Position numbers and translations under genes: made by a program | Assembly: GCA_050633365.1 (NCBI GenBank) | Contig: JBOEGJ010000045.1 | Coordinates: forward strand, 1-64,000 | DNA from: Pseudomaricurvus sp050633365 | GTDB lineage: Bacteria > Pseudomonadota > Gammaproteobacteria > Pseudomonadales > Cellvibrionaceae | DNA length: 64,000 bases | Reading direction: 5' to 3' | Notes under the pieces: model-generated | What the model was told of the DNA's origin: nothing | The model's input: the letters and a program-made list of their open reading frames with translations, nothing else | Database searches by the model: none | Shown here: in pieces, positions 35,033 to 44,999 of the stretch | Numbering within the stretch: position 1 is the stretch's first letter | How the letters are laid out: every line of letters starts with the position of its first letter

Positions 35033-36526
35033 CTAATTACTGGGAAACGAAAACTGAACACCTTCCCGTACGCCGCTGGAAGGCCAGCGCTGAGTAATGG
35101 TTTTACGGTTGGTGTAAAAACGAACACCATCGGGGCCGTAAGCGCTTAAGTTGCCGAACAATGAACGCTTCCAGCCGCCAAAGCTGTGATATGACACGGG
35201 CACTGGCAAAGGCACGTTAATACCTACCATCCCTACTAGAATGTTATCGCTGAAGTAGCGAGCGGCTTCGCCATCGCGGGTGAAAATACAGGTGCCGTTA
35301 CCGTACTCATGATCGTTGATCAACTGCATGGCTTGGTCCATTGTGTCGGCGCGAACGACTAGTAACACAGGACCAAAAATCTCCTCGTCGTAGCAAGTCA
35401 TTCCAGGTTTTACCTGATCAATAAGGGTTCCGCCGACAAAAAATCCGTTATCGTAACCGTCAACTTTTGGGTTGCGTCCGTCGACCACGACCACCGCGCC
35501 TTGTTGCTCGGCGCTGTCGATGTAACCTTGCACTTTATCTTTGTGAGCCTGAGTAATGACCGGACCAAAGTCATTGCTGCTGTCGCTGTAAGCGCCAACC
35601 TTCAAATCTTTCATTGCTTCAGTCATTTTTTCGATCAGTGCATCGGCGGCTTCATCACCCACGCAAACGGCAACCGATAGCGCCATACAGCGTTCGCCAG
35701 ACGAGCCAAAGGCAGCGCCGGTCATAGCCGCAACGGCGTTGTCCATGTCGGCATCGGGCATAATTATGGCGTGATTTTTGGCGCCGCCTAGTGCTTGGCA
35801 GCGCTTTCCATTGGCACTTGCGGTAGCGTAGACATATTGTGCAATAGGGGTAGAGCCGACGAAACTAACCGCTTGCACGCGCTCGTCGGTCAGCAGAGTA
35901 TCCACGGCAACTTTATCGCCATTGACGACGTTGATAACGCCTTCAGGTAAGCCAGCCTGTTGCAGCAGTTGTGCCACAAAAAGAGTCGCCGACGGATCGC
36001 GTTCGGACGGCTTTAAGACAAAGGTATTGCCGCAAACGATGGCTAAGGGGTACATCCACAGGGGCACCATAGCGGGAAAATTAAACGGCGTAATTCCAGC
36101 GACAACCCCTAGCGGTTGCATCTCACTCCAAGAGTCGATATTCGGGCCGACGTTCTTGCTGTGCTCGCCTTTGAGCAGTTCGGGAGCGTAGCAGGCGTAC
36201 TCTACATTCTCGATGCCGCGAGTCAGTTCACCCATGGCGTCGTGGGAGATTTTTCCGTGCTCTTCGCCAATCAACTCACAAATCTTATCGGCGTTTTCTT
36301 CAAGCAGTTGCTTAAAGCGAAACATAATTTTTGCGCGTTTTGCCGGAGGCGTGTTTCGCCAGGCCGGATAGGCACGGTGAGCTGCGTCAATCGCTTGCTC
36401 GACGGTTTCTTTGCTCGCCAAGGCAACTTGTTTGGTGGCGATACCGGTGGCGGGGTTGAATACGTCTTGAGTTCTCTCTGCCGCTTCGGAGCTTGCGCCG
36501 TTAATTAAATGGCCTACTAATGTCAT
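35033..36526 (-). CDS. mmsA: methylmalonate-semialdehyde dehydrogenase (CoA-acylating)
   Basis: 497 residues of the aldehyde dehydrogenase superfamily. ITPFNFPAMVPLWMYPLA and GSSGERCMAL with catalytic Cys280 are diagnostic of MmsA. The GGAKNH segment lacks the general-base glutamate present in other ALDHs, also as in this family. It converts methylmalonate or malonate semialdehyde to propionyl- or acetyl-CoA with NAD and CoA. The preceding gene on the strand is an omega-amino-acid aminotransferase, so together they likely carry out beta-alanine (or valine/pyrimidine) breakdown. Confidence 0.94.
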   Translation of the reverse strand: MTLVGHLINGASSEAAERTQDVFNPATGIATKQVALASKETVEQAIDAAHRAYPAWRNTPPAKRAKIMFRFKQLLEENADKICELIGEEHGKISHDAMGELTRGIENVEYACYAPELLKGEHSKNVGPNIDSWSEMQPLGVVAGITPFNFPAMVPLWMYPLAIVCGNTFVLKPSERDPSATLFVAQLLQQAGLPEGVINVVNGDKVAVDTLLTDERVQAVSFVGSTPIAQYVYATASANGKRCQALGGAKNHAIIMPDADMDNAVAAMTGAAFGSSGERCMALSVAVCVGDEAADALIEKMTEAMKDLKVGAYSDSSNDFGPVITQAHKDKVQGYIDSAEQQGAVVVVDGRNPKVDGYDNGFFVGGTLIDQVKPGMTCYDEEIFGPVLLVVRADTMDQAMQLINDHEYGNGTCIFTRDGEAARYFSDNILVGMVGINVPLPVPVSYHSFGGWKRSLFGNLSAYGPDGVRFYTNRKTITQRWPSSGVREGVQFSFPSN

Positions 36527-36574
36527 GCTATACCTCTAAGTCTTCAAAGATTTTCAATAAATGGTGGTGTGCTG

Positions 36575-37912
36575 TCAGCCGTTTGCGACTTCTTTGACGC
36601 TGTCGCCAAGGGCGCTGATCAAATTGTCGACCTCTTCATGTTCGACAATGAACGGCAAACCCATTTGAATGGTGTCACCGCCATAGCGCACGTAGAAACC
36701 TTTTTCCCACATTTTCATAGCCACTTGGTAGGGGCGCAGTAGAGGTTCGCCCGGTGCGGCCTCTATAGAGAGTGCTGCGGCCAAACCGCAGTTGCGAATG
36801 TCGCTGATCCAAGGGAGACCTTTGAGTTGATGAACGCGATCTTCCAATACCGGCGCCATTTCCTTTGAGCGTTCAATAAGGCGGTCATTTTCGAGGATAT
36901 CAAGTGATGCCAAGCCGGCGGCGCAGGCCACCGGGTGCGCCGAATAGGTGTAGCCGTGAGGGAGTTCTAACGCGTATTCGGGGCCGCCTTGCTCCATGAA
37001 AGTGTCGTAAATTTCTTGCTTAGCAATAACGGCGCCCATGGGAATCGCACCGTTGGTGAGCTGCTTGGCAGTATTGATGATGTCGGGGGTTACGCCAAAC
37101 GCTTCGGCGCCTGTTTTGGCACCCATGCGGCCAAAGGCGGTGATGACTTCGTCAAAGATCAACAAAATGTTGTGTTGATCACAAATGTCTCGCAGGCGCT
37201 GTAGGTAACCCACCGGCGGGGGCAGTACACCGGCAGAACCGGCCATGGGCTCGACAATTACCGCGGCAATATTCGAAGCGTCATGCAGTGCAATTTGCTC
37301 CAATAACTCGTCGGCCAAATGAGCTCCTTCTTCAGGCATGCCTTTGATAAACTTATTTTGCGGCAGTACCGTGTGAGGCAGATGATCGGCGTCGACGGCG
37401 GAGCCAAACAGCGCGCGGTTACCGCCGATACCACCAACACTAATGCCGCCAAAGTTGACGCCGTGATAGCCCTTGGCCCGACCGATGAGTTTGGTTTTTG
37501 TGCCCATGCCTTTTTTGCGCCAGTAAGCACGGGCGATTTTCAGTGATGTTTCAGCCGATTCCGAACCCGAGCTGGTGAAAAAGACACGATTAAGACCCGC
37601 TGGCATGAACTGGGTGATTCGATGGGCGAGTTCAAAAGCCTTGGGGTGGCCATATTGGAAGGCCGGGGCGTAGTCGAGGGTGGCAATTTGCTGGCTCACC
37701 GCTTCGGTGATTTCTGGTCGAGCGTGACCGGCTCCACAAGTCCATAAGCCCGAGAGTCCATCAAAGATCTGGCGGCCGTCGGCGTCGGTGTAATAGGCAC
37801 CTTTAGCCGAAGTGATAATACGTGGATCTTTCTTAAACTGGCGGTTACCGGTGAATGCCATCCAATGGGCATCCAGCTGTTCTTGGTTCAAGCCGGCGAG
37901 TTTGTCGTTCAT
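36575..37912 (-). CDS. omega-amino acid--pyruvate aminotransferase, class III
   Basis: 445 residues, a PLP fold-type I class III aminotransferase. LIFDEVITAFGR gives the PLP-contacting Asp254 and NTAKQLTNGAIPMG the Schiff-base Lys283. TSSGSESAETSLKIARAYW matches the phosphate-binding loop. The opening LNQEQLDAHWMAFTGNRQFK is like the beta-alanine--pyruvate aminotransferase of Pseudomonas (OapT/AptA). Its product, malonate semialdehyde, is a substrate of MmsA, whose gene follows after 48 bp. The LysR gene is divergent. Confidence 0.92.
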   Translation of the reverse strand: MNDKLAGLNQEQLDAHWMAFTGNRQFKKDPRIITSAKGAYYTDADGRQIFDGLSGLWTCGAGHARPEITEAVSQQIATLDYAPAFQYGHPKAFELAHRITQFMPAGLNRVFFTSSGSESAETSLKIARAYWRKKGMGTKTKLIGRAKGYHGVNFGGISVGGIGGNRALFGSAVDADHLPHTVLPQNKFIKGMPEEGAHLADELLEQIALHDASNIAAVIVEPMAGSAGVLPPPVGYLQRLRDICDQHNILLIFDEVITAFGRMGAKTGAEAFGVTPDIINTAKQLTNGAIPMGAVIAKQEIYDTFMEQGGPEYALELPHGYTYSAHPVACAAGLASLDILENDRLIERSKEMAPVLEDRVHQLKGLPWISDIRNCGLAAALSIEAAPGEPLLRPYQVAMKMWEKGFYVRYGGDTIQMGLPFIVEHEEVDNLISALGDSVKEVANG

Positions 37913-38058
37913 CTCTGTCTCCTGGCGTTATAGAGGATTGCTTAAATCACTGATTTTTAACGTTGTTTTTGCTCTGCGATGAGCAGCGCGGTCATCAGCG
38001 GAGTTGGCAGAAAGTATATTTATCTTGTTTTGTTTCATAAACTGTAAAGTATCGATCT

Positions 38059-38082
38059 TTAGTTTCATTTGAATGAAACTAA
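38059..38082. promoter_or_regulatory. 24-bp palindrome in the LysR-aminotransferase divergent promoter
   Basis: TTAGTTTCATT-TG-AATGAAACTAA is a perfect inverted repeat with 11-bp arms. It contains a T-N11-A LysR-type core, and a half-site-like TGTTTCATAAACT lies about 25 bp away. It is the natural operator for the LysR regulator encoded at 38152. Confidence 0.7.
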
Positions 38083-38151
38083 TGGGGTGGATAGAATTAG
38101 CAGCTTGAGAGACCTGAAGTGGCTAGTGATTGAGGGTTTGGGTGTTAGGCA

Positions 38152-39099
38152 ATGTTCCTTACGAGGGTAGAGATGAAGAAGTCGACGGCATTATTGGGGC
38201 AACTGAGCGATATTGATTTGCGCCTCCTGCGGGTCTTTCGCGCGGTGGCGGAGGCTGGAGGCTTTACAGCCGCCGAGCTAGAGTTAAATATCGGCCGCTC
38301 TACCATCAGTCGGCACATCAAAGACCTGGAAATTCGTCTGGGGGTGACACTGTGTCAACGTGGGCGCGGTGGCTTTTCATTGACTGATGAAGGCTCTCAA
38401 ATCTATCAGGCGACCCTAACCTTACTGGGATCGCTAGACGCCTTTCGCGCAGAAGTGGCTGACGTCCACAAGCGTATGACGGGCCACATTTCGATTGCCG
38501 TATTTGATAAAACAGCCACCAACCCTCATTCGAAAATTCACCGAGCGTTGGCGGAGTTTGATCAGCTCGCGCCAGAAGTGAGTCTCGATATTCATATCGA
38601 GCCCATTAACGAGGTGGAACGAGGTGTAATGGAAGGGCGCTTTCAATTGGGTGTCATACCCGCACATCGCAGTTCGCCAAGCCTAGCCTATGAGCATTTG
38701 TTTTATGAGCAGATGTATCTTTATTGCGGACGTCAGCATTCGCTGTTCAGTGTCGATGATGAAAGTATCGACGATAACGCGGTATTGGCGACGAAATACG
38801 CAGGCCTCGGTTATCACTCACCCAACATGGAAGTGGGAAATCGCCTCGGTCTGCAGCGTGATGTGACCGTCAACGATCAAGAGGCCATTGTGCATTGCCT
38901 GTTGTCGGGTCGTTACATTGGCTACTTACCGGATCATTACGCCAAAGCCTTCGAAGATCAGCAGTTGATTCGGTCACTGTGTCCCGCGCGCTATCACTAC
39001 CAATGTGACTTTGTGGCGATTCATCGTATTTCGCCAAAGCCTTCACGAATAGTGTCGACATTTTTGCAGTGTTTAAATCGAGCTCATGATCCCTCTTAG
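38152..39099 (+). CDS. LysR family transcriptional regulator
   Basis: 315 residues, or 308 if the ATG at 38173 (preceded by GAGGGT) is used. The N-terminal helix-turn-helix is LRVFRAVAEAGGFTAAELEL followed by STISRHIKDLEIRLG. The C-terminal part is the usual effector-binding domain (HISIAVFDKTATNPHSKIHR onward). It is divergent from the aminotransferase-mmsA operon, with a palindromic operator between, so it most likely controls that pathway, with the omega-amino acid or its semialdehyde as candidate inducer. The effector is inference. Confidence 0.9.
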   Translation: MFLTRVEMKKSTALLGQLSDIDLRLLRVFRAVAEAGGFTAAELELNIGRSTISRHIKDLEIRLGVTLCQRGRGGFSLTDEGSQIYQATLTLLGSLDAFRAEVADVHKRMTGHISIAVFDKTATNPHSKIHRALAEFDQLAPEVSLDIHIEPINEVERGVMEGRFQLGVIPAHRSSPSLAYEHLFYEQMYLYCGRQHSLFSVDDESIDDNAVLATKYAGLGYHSPNMEVGNRLGLQRDVTVNDQEAIVHCLLSGRYIGYLPDHYAKAFEDQQLIRSLCPARYHYQCDFVAIHRISPKPSRIVSTFLQCLNRAHDPS

Positions 39100-39138
39100 T
39101 CATTGTGCGACAAATTCATTGAGGCATAAGAGGAGGCG

Positions 39139-40029
39139 ATGGTATTGCGATGCACTGAAATTGAGTTCGAGGCGGTTAGTGATATTGCGGGCATAGGATC
39201 GCAGCTAGAACCGCAGCACGTGAAGCGCGCAGGTTGGTCCACAACCATAGCAGAATACGACGAGGGTTTTGTCGTAAGTGACGGCCCTAACTTGGCAAAA
39301 ATTAAGCCCAGTGGAGAAGTGATCTGGAACTGCACCTTACCCATCGATGGTAGGGTGATTGATCTGTGCCTGTCTGATGATCGGATATTGTTAACTACCG
39401 GTTTAAAAAGCTATGGTGCTTGGGGCACCTTGGGGCCAGTATTTTTGTTGGATTTTAGTGATGGACGAATGGTGGCAAAACTCAGGGGCGATCGTATTGC
39501 CGGATTGAGTGATGGTCGGTTTCTAGTAGGGCTAAGCGGTTACGACTATTTTCACACGTGGCTGTACGATCGGTCGGGAGAGCAATTGCTGGAGTGGCCG
39601 AGCTACGGGCATTACCTTGTCGAAAATGGCGACGAAAGAAACGCCGCTGAAACCAGCGCAATGAGAGAGGTTGTTCGAGTGTTGGAAATCAGTACCACGA
39701 AGCCCAGCTCTGCCCGTTATGTGAGACTGCTCGATCAGGGAGATGTTGAACGGGGCCCCAAATTAACTCATATTGCCTATTGTGCGCCGGTGAGCGTGGG
39801 CGATGGGGTGGTGGTCACTTTGGATAGTGGTGACCTTTACGCCTACGATCGAGCTCTTAACGCGTTGCGCATCCGTTCAATATTTCCCTACGAGGATGAA
39901 AAAAGCCACTGCTACCTTATTGGTATCAGTGGCGACAAAACGGATCTGATAATTGAGCTGCAAGAGCGCTCTCTATCGAGTAACGATTACCAATATTCGC
40001 GCTGGCGACTTCGCTTGAGTGATCAATAA
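39139..40029 (+). CDS. hypothetical beta-propeller-like protein
   Basis: 296 residues with no signal peptide. AAGAGGAGGCG before the ATG is a very strong ribosome binding site. Repeating strands of the kind GFVVSDGPNLAKIKPSGEVIWNC, then DGRVIDLCLSDDRILLTTG and DGVVVTLDSGDLYAYDRAL, resemble PQQ/WD-like propeller blades, with about five to six visible. No catalytic residues are recognised and no family name can be given. It is followed by a converging monooxygenase gene. Confidence 0.65.
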   Translation: MVLRCTEIEFEAVSDIAGIGSQLEPQHVKRAGWSTTIAEYDEGFVVSDGPNLAKIKPSGEVIWNCTLPIDGRVIDLCLSDDRILLTTGLKSYGAWGTLGPVFLLDFSDGRMVAKLRGDRIAGLSDGRFLVGLSGYDYFHTWLYDRSGEQLLEWPSYGHYLVENGDERNAAETSAMREVVRVLEISTTKPSSARYVRLLDQGDVERGPKLTHIAYCAPVSVGDGVVVTLDSGDLYAYDRALNALRIRSIFPYEDEKSHCYLIGISGDKTDLIIELQERSLSSNDYQYSRWRLRLSDQ

Positions 40030-40083
40030 TCATCGTTGTGAATGACTGAACTCGACTCTTGAACTTGAACTCTCGATCTTGAG

Positions 40084-41529
40084 CTATTGAACTTGAAAGA
40101 CCGACCAATCGACTTTGCGGGTGAGCTTCATGTACTCGTAGGTGGTTCCAGCCCAGTTGTTGGTGATTTTGTCACCGTCTTTGTACCAACTGTCGGCGGC
40201 TTGAGACCAAACGGTATTGTTGAGACGCTGTTGTAGCTCGCCGTTATAGCGTTCTTCAATCTCAGGTTTCAGGCTCATTCGCTTCCAGTTGTTGCGATCC
40301 ATATTTTGAATACACTCAACAATATACTTTGCCTGACTCTCGCTCATAATGATGATGGAGTTGTGCCCCAAATTGGTATTGGGGCCATACATCATAAACA
40401 GATTGGGAAAATGGCTGGTGGTAATGCCCAAATACGCTTGAGCTCCATCGCGCCAGTGCTCGCGTAAGCTGACACCGTTTAAGCCTTTGATGTCCATGGG
40501 GGCTAAGAATGGGTTGGTCTTAAACCCCGTACCATAAATGATTGCGTCGTAGTCTTCGTGAGTGTCGTCACTTCGGGTAATGCCAGTCTCTGTAAACGTT
40601 TTGACCGAATCGGTGACCAGCTCGACATTGTCTTGTGCCAAGGCATCATAATAGTCGTCGGAAAACAAAACTCGTTTGGCCCCAATGGGGTAATCAGGTG
40701 TGAGTTTCTCACGCAGCACCGGGTCCGAAATGATTTTGTTTAAGTAAGATTGGCTCATTTTTTTGCCAATTTTCTGAGCAAGTTTATTGCCGGTCATCAT
40801 CTTGAATAACAACACTTCGCCACGAATCCAAATCTTAAAGCGATAGAGTTTAGTGATGATGGGAAGTTTGGCCGACAGCCATTGCTCCCAGGCTTTGTAG
40901 GGGCGATCTTGTTTTGGTAAAACCCAATTAGCGCTGCGCTGGAAGACGCTGAGCTTGGCCACTTGTTTGGCGATCTGAGGAATGAACTGCAGGGCGCTGG
41001 CGGCGTTGCCAATCACGGCTACTTTTTTGCCGCTTAAGTCGATCGAGTGATCCCAATTGGCCGAGTGAAAATGTGCGCCTTGATACTTGTCTTGCCCATT
41101 GAAGGACGGTGTTGATGGATGGTGCAACTGGCCGACGGCACTGACGAGGTGTTGAGCCTCAAATACCTCACCGGTTTGAGTGGTCACGGTCCATAGGTCG
41201 CGGGCTTCGTCGTAGCTTGCCGACTGAACTTCTTGACCAAAACGAATGTGTTTATACAAATTGTGTTTTTCAGCCACGTGCTTTTGATAGGCAAAAATCT
41301 GCGGTTGTTCAGACCACTTGTATTCCCAGTCGGCATTGTGCTCGAAAGAATAACTATAGAGGGCAGACGGGATGTCGCACTCGGCTCCGGGGTAGGTGTT
41401 TTCTCGCCATGTGCCACCCACTTCATCGGCTTTTTCTAGGATGGTAAAATCGTGAATCGCGGCATTTTGCAATTGAATCGCAAGTCCCATGCCGGAAAAT
41501 CCACTGCCAATGATCAGTACTTTAGTCAT
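40084..41529 (-). CDS. flavin-containing monooxygenase, Baeyer-Villiger type
   Basis: 481 residues from the ATG at 41529. The FAD-binding motif GSGFSG is at about residues 8-13. FNGQDKYQGAHFHSANWDHS resembles the Baeyer-Villiger fingerprint F-x-G-x3-H-x3-W. The NADPH Rossmann motif is KKVAVIGNAASALQFIPQIA, and YGTGFKTNPF matches a late conserved ATG-like motif. It probably oxidises a ketone or a similar hydrophobic substrate; the exact substrate is unknown. It stands alone, converging on the propeller-like gene. Confidence 0.88.
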   Translation of the reverse strand: MTKVLIIGSGFSGMGLAIQLQNAAIHDFTILEKADEVGGTWRENTYPGAECDIPSALYSYSFEHNADWEYKWSEQPQIFAYQKHVAEKHNLYKHIRFGQEVQSASYDEARDLWTVTTQTGEVFEAQHLVSAVGQLHHPSTPSFNGQDKYQGAHFHSANWDHSIDLSGKKVAVIGNAASALQFIPQIAKQVAKLSVFQRSANWVLPKQDRPYKAWEQWLSAKLPIITKLYRFKIWIRGEVLLFKMMTGNKLAQKIGKKMSQSYLNKIISDPVLREKLTPDYPIGAKRVLFSDDYYDALAQDNVELVTDSVKTFTETGITRSDDTHEDYDAIIYGTGFKTNPFLAPMDIKGLNGVSLREHWRDGAQAYLGITTSHFPNLFMMYGPNTNLGHNSIIIMSESQAKYIVECIQNMDRNNWKRMSLKPEIEERYNGELQQRLNNTVWSQAADSWYKDGDKITNNWAGTTYEYMKLTRKVDWSVFQVQ

Positions 41530-41653
41530 AGTTATTCTCAAGTCGCACACAAAAGAGGTTGATTATTAAACGGCGCTAGCCGCAATCAATATAGCTGAAA
41601 TTGTGACTTCATTGTGAATACAGTGCCCCCTCCTAAAGGGGGGGGATTGGCCG

Positions 41654-43468
41654 CTAGGCGTGTGCTTCGATCACCTCGAGGAAGACGTCGCCGTATTTGT
41701 CGAGCTTGCTGGCACCTACGCCGTGAATAAAGCTGAGACTGTCGAGGTTTTTCGGTCGCTCTTCCATCATTTGCATTAAGGTTGCATCGTGAAAAATCAT
41801 GTAGGGAGCCAAGTCGTGTTCGGTGGCCAGTTGTTTGCGGCAATCGCGCAGCGCTTCCCAGAGTGATCGATCTTGCTCAGACACGCCATTTCGAGAGGCT
41901 TTCTTTTTACGTTGAGCGGGCTCTGCAAGCTGCTCCCGGTAGTGGAAGTTCTTTTCACCGCGCAGGAGCTCGCGGCTATTCTCGGTGAGCGTTAAGGCCC
42001 CGTAACGCTCAAAATCGTTGCTGAGATAACCCTGAACAATCAACTGGCGAGCAATCGATTGCCAGTGCGTGGCACTGACATCGGCGCCAATGTCATAAGT
42101 GCTGAGCTGCTGGTGATCGTATTGTTTGATTTTGTCGGTGTCTAATCCGCGCAGTACATCGACGATATGTGCGGTGCCAAAACGCTGCCCGGTGCGATAC
42201 ACCGTTGATAAAAACTTCTGCGCCTCTACCGTGGCTTCACGGGTCTGAGGTGGCGATATACACACGTCACAATTGCCGCAAAATGTCGGGGCTTCTTCTT
42301 CGAAGTAGTTGAGCAAACCCTGTCGACGGCAGTGGGTGATTTCGCACCACCCCAGCAGCGCGTTGAGCTTGTGTCGCTCCACTTGTTTTTGCTGCTCAGA
42401 CATCTGCGACTCGTTGAGCATTTGATTGAGTCGAACCACATCTTGAAGCCCATAGACCATGTGTACTTCCGACGGTTCACCGTCGCGTCCGGCACGGCCA
42501 GTTTCCTGATAGTAAGCTTCGAGGCTTTTGGGCAAATCCATATGAAAGACGAACCGAACATCGGGTTTGTCGATACCCATGCCAAAGGCGACGGTTGCCA
42601 CAATCACTACATCATCCTCGCGCAAAAAACGCTGTTGATGAGTTTGCCTCAGTTGCGCCGGCAGGCCAGCGTGATAGGGCAGGGCGTTGATACCGCGACT
42701 GATCAACCACTCGGCGGTGCTCTCGACCTTTTTACGAGACAGGCAATAAATGATGCCGGCTTCTTGTTTGTGCTGGGCTAGAAATTTGATGAGCTGCTTG
42801 CGCGCATCTTGACGAACACTCACATGGTATTGCAGGTTGGGACGATCAAAACTGGCGTCGAGACGCACCGGGTCTTGCAGCTGCAGACGCTGCTCGATTT
42901 CGGTTTGTGTACGCTGATCTGCGGTGGCGGTTAGGGCCATCAACGGCGTATTGGGGAAGTGCTCTTTAAGAACTCCGAGTCCCAAGTAATCTTGCCGAAA
43001 GTCATGTCCCCACTGAGACACACAGTGTGCCTCGTCCACGGCGATCACAGATATCGGTTGCTGCGACAGGTACGCCAGTGTTTTTGGCTGCAGTAAACGT
43101 TCCGGGGCGACGTAGAGCATCTGCAGTTGACCTGAGGCGAACTGCTGGGTCACCTGCCGCTGTTCTTCCATCGACAGCGTAGAATTCAAGAACGCTGCAT
43201 TGATCCCCAGCTCTTTCAAGGCCATGACTTGATCTTGCATCAAGGCGATCAGGGGAGAAATGACGATGCCGGTACCGGCTCTCAACTGCGCGGGTATCTG
43301 GTAACAGATAGACTTTCCGCCACCGGTGGGCATCAACACCAAGGCGTCTCGGCCAGATAATACCGCCTCTATGGCGTTAGCCTGTTGACCGCGGAAGGCA
43401 TCAAAGCCGTAGGTGGTTTGAAGAAGTTGCTCAGCGGCCTGTAAATTCATACTTATCGGTGGGCTCAT
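41654..43468 (-). CDS. recQ: ATP-dependent DNA helicase RecQ
   Basis: 604 residues from the ATG at 43468 (an ATG at 43450 is also possible). Walker A MPTGGGKS is at about 46-53, the DEAH box is in VDEAHCVSQWGHDFR, and motif VI is YYQETGRAGRDG. The zinc-binding region has CRRQGLLNYF and CGNCDVC, followed by the winged helix and a C-terminal HRDC domain with the usual Asp/Lys surface. It unwinds DNA 3'-5' in RecF-pathway repair. Full length with all motifs intact. Confidence 0.95.
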   Translation of the reverse strand: MSPPISMNLQAAEQLLQTTYGFDAFRGQQANAIEAVLSGRDALVLMPTGGGKSICYQIPAQLRAGTGIVISPLIALMQDQVMALKELGINAAFLNSTLSMEEQRQVTQQFASGQLQMLYVAPERLLQPKTLAYLSQQPISVIAVDEAHCVSQWGHDFRQDYLGLGVLKEHFPNTPLMALTATADQRTQTEIEQRLQLQDPVRLDASFDRPNLQYHVSVRQDARKQLIKFLAQHKQEAGIIYCLSRKKVESTAEWLISRGINALPYHAGLPAQLRQTHQQRFLREDDVVIVATVAFGMGIDKPDVRFVFHMDLPKSLEAYYQETGRAGRDGEPSEVHMVYGLQDVVRLNQMLNESQMSEQQKQVERHKLNALLGWCEITHCRRQGLLNYFEEEAPTFCGNCDVCISPPQTREATVEAQKFLSTVYRTGQRFGTAHIVDVLRGLDTDKIKQYDHQQLSTYDIGADVSATHWQSIARQLIVQGYLSNDFERYGALTLTENSRELLRGEKNFHYREQLAEPAQRKKKASRNGVSEQDRSLWEALRDCRKQLATEHDLAPYMIFHDATLMQMMEERPKNLDSLSFIHGVGASKLDKYGDVFLEVIEAHA

Positions 43469-43761
43469 AAAAAAAGAGCCGACATTGTAGCAGTTCAACC
43501 CTCTTAAAGGGGCTTGGTTTCGATCTCGCTAGGGGCTAAGGTGGCGTTAAATCCTGTCAACTCATACCAGAGCACATACCAGAAGCAAGTGAGGGAAAAG
43601 GAGTGAAGGGGCGTCTGCCGCCATGGCGCAGTTTAATTGATGAGAGGGCAAAACCGTGCACAATACGATAGCGAGACAAATCCAATTGTCTTTGAAAATA
43701 CCTTTTTAAATACCTTAGAACGACAAACCCCACTTTTCTTAAAGGATAAAGAGCCAACGTT

Positions 43762-44238
43762 ATGAAGCAAGCTGATCCACTGACTCTCTGCGCCGCAGTG
43801 CTCGGAATTATTCTCTGTCTAGCCCTACCGGTAGAGGCCAGTAAGGTTTATCGCTGGGTGGATGAGAGTGGCAAGGTGCATTATACCGATGAGCCGAAAA
43901 CCGCCGAGCAGAGGCAGGCTGAAGAAGTTGAGATTAAGGCTCCCGTGCGCCAAAGTGATATGGGCGATAATATCGAACAACAGCGGCAAAACGCCAAGTG
44001 GTTTGATCAGCGCACCGCAGAGCGTCAGGCGCAGGAGGCCAAGCGACAAAAGCAGCGGGCTAAACAGGTAAAGGCAAACCGTAAAAAGCGAGAAACCTGT
44101 AATAAGGCTCGGTACAAATACGAAGATGCCGAAGCTGAGTTACGCGCTCGAAAGCGCGCGGGAATCAAGGTCAAAACGGAGGCTAAGCTTAAGGCGCGCC
44201 TAGCAACCTACGAGTCTGATATGAAGCGTAAGTGTTAG
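43762..44238 (+). CDS. DUF4124 domain-containing periplasmic protein
   Basis: 158 residues. A signal peptide ends near PVEA-SKVYRW. The DUF4124 core is KVYRWVDESGKVHYTDEP. The rest is a long, very basic helical region (AERQAQEAKRQKQRAKQVKA) with two cysteines (RETCNKARYKYED and the C-terminal KRKC) that might bridge. Such proteins are common in gammaproteobacteria and have no settled role. It is monocistronic; AAAGGATAAAGAG gives the ribosome binding site. Confidence 0.88.
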   Translation: MKQADPLTLCAAVLGIILCLALPVEASKVYRWVDESGKVHYTDEPKTAEQRQAEEVEIKAPVRQSDMGDNIEQQRQNAKWFDQRTAERQAQEAKRQKQRAKQVKANRKKRETCNKARYKYEDAEAELRARKRAGIKVKTEAKLKARLATYESDMKRKC

Positions 44239-44265
44239 TCGATCTGGGGTTCGCATTGTCGAACG

Positions 44266-44931
44266 CTAGCAAGGCATACCCGTGACCGCTCTTAGGCAGA
44301 ATTGCTGAATGTCACAGAGCAATTGTTCTGAAGCTTTAGAAGGGTCTTGGATTTGGATGCCCGACTCTCGAGGACTTGCTTCTTCGATGCCTGCTCGGCG
44401 CCCTAGGGGAGCAATGATTGTTTCTGCGATGACCCCGACCAGTGCCGTAGCGGTGATTTCGACGTTTTGCTCGGGAAACTCTTTTTTACGAATCCCTTCT
44501 CTCACTAAATCGGCATAAATTGACGCATAAGCTTGTCGATAAACCAAGCGCTCGGCTTCCACCGCCGGATCGACCGGCTCGGCAATCAGTGCGTAGGCCA
44601 AACGGTCACCTCTCAAAGCTCGCTCAGAGAACACTTGAATGGCTTGGATCAACCGCTGGCGACAGGGGCGTTGGTTGTCATCCAAGGCCGCAATTCTAAC
44701 TTGCTCCACCTCTTTTTCGGTGGCCTGCTTAAAGACTTCAGCGCATAAATGGGCCTTCGACTCAAAATACTTATACACCGTACCGGTGGCGATTTCGGCT
44801 TTTTGAGCGAGAGCGCTGATGGTCAGCCCCTGAAACCCACTCTCGGCAACAATGGCGATGGCGGCGCTCATTAAGCTGTCATGTTGGGCTGCACGGTGGG
44901 CTTTGGTTTTTTCAGTGGGGCGGTAGGCCAT
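44266..44931 (-). CDS. TetR family transcriptional regulator
   Basis: 221 residues. The N-terminal helix-turn-helix is AIAIVAESGFQGLTISALAQ followed by ATGTVYKYFESKAHLCAEVF, typical of TetR. The remaining helices form the ligand-binding domain, which is unusually long at the C-terminus. It is divergent from the acyl-CoA dehydrogenase gene, with two palindromic sites between, so it likely represses that gene and itself. The ligand is likely an acyl-CoA or a hydrophobic compound (inference). Confidence 0.9.
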   Translation of the reverse strand: MAYRPTEKTKAHRAAQHDSLMSAAIAIVAESGFQGLTISALAQKAEIATGTVYKYFESKAHLCAEVFKQATEKEVEQVRIAALDDNQRPCRQRLIQAIQVFSERALRGDRLAYALIAEPVDPAVEAERLVYRQAYASIYADLVREGIRKKEFPEQNVEITATALVGVIAETIIAPLGRRAGIEEASPRESGIQIQDPSKASEQLLCDIQQFCLRAVTGMPC

Positions 44932-44999
44932 AGTCGCTCATCAGGCTGAATCATCGAAGAGAGCTATTCTATCTTTAAGCGATGAAATTGACTATAGGT

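Noticed and set aside
41624..41646. C/G-rich hairpin (CCCCCT...AGGGGG) after recQ as a terminator
   Set aside because: It pairs well but no T-tract follows on either strand, so it does not meet the rho-independent pattern.
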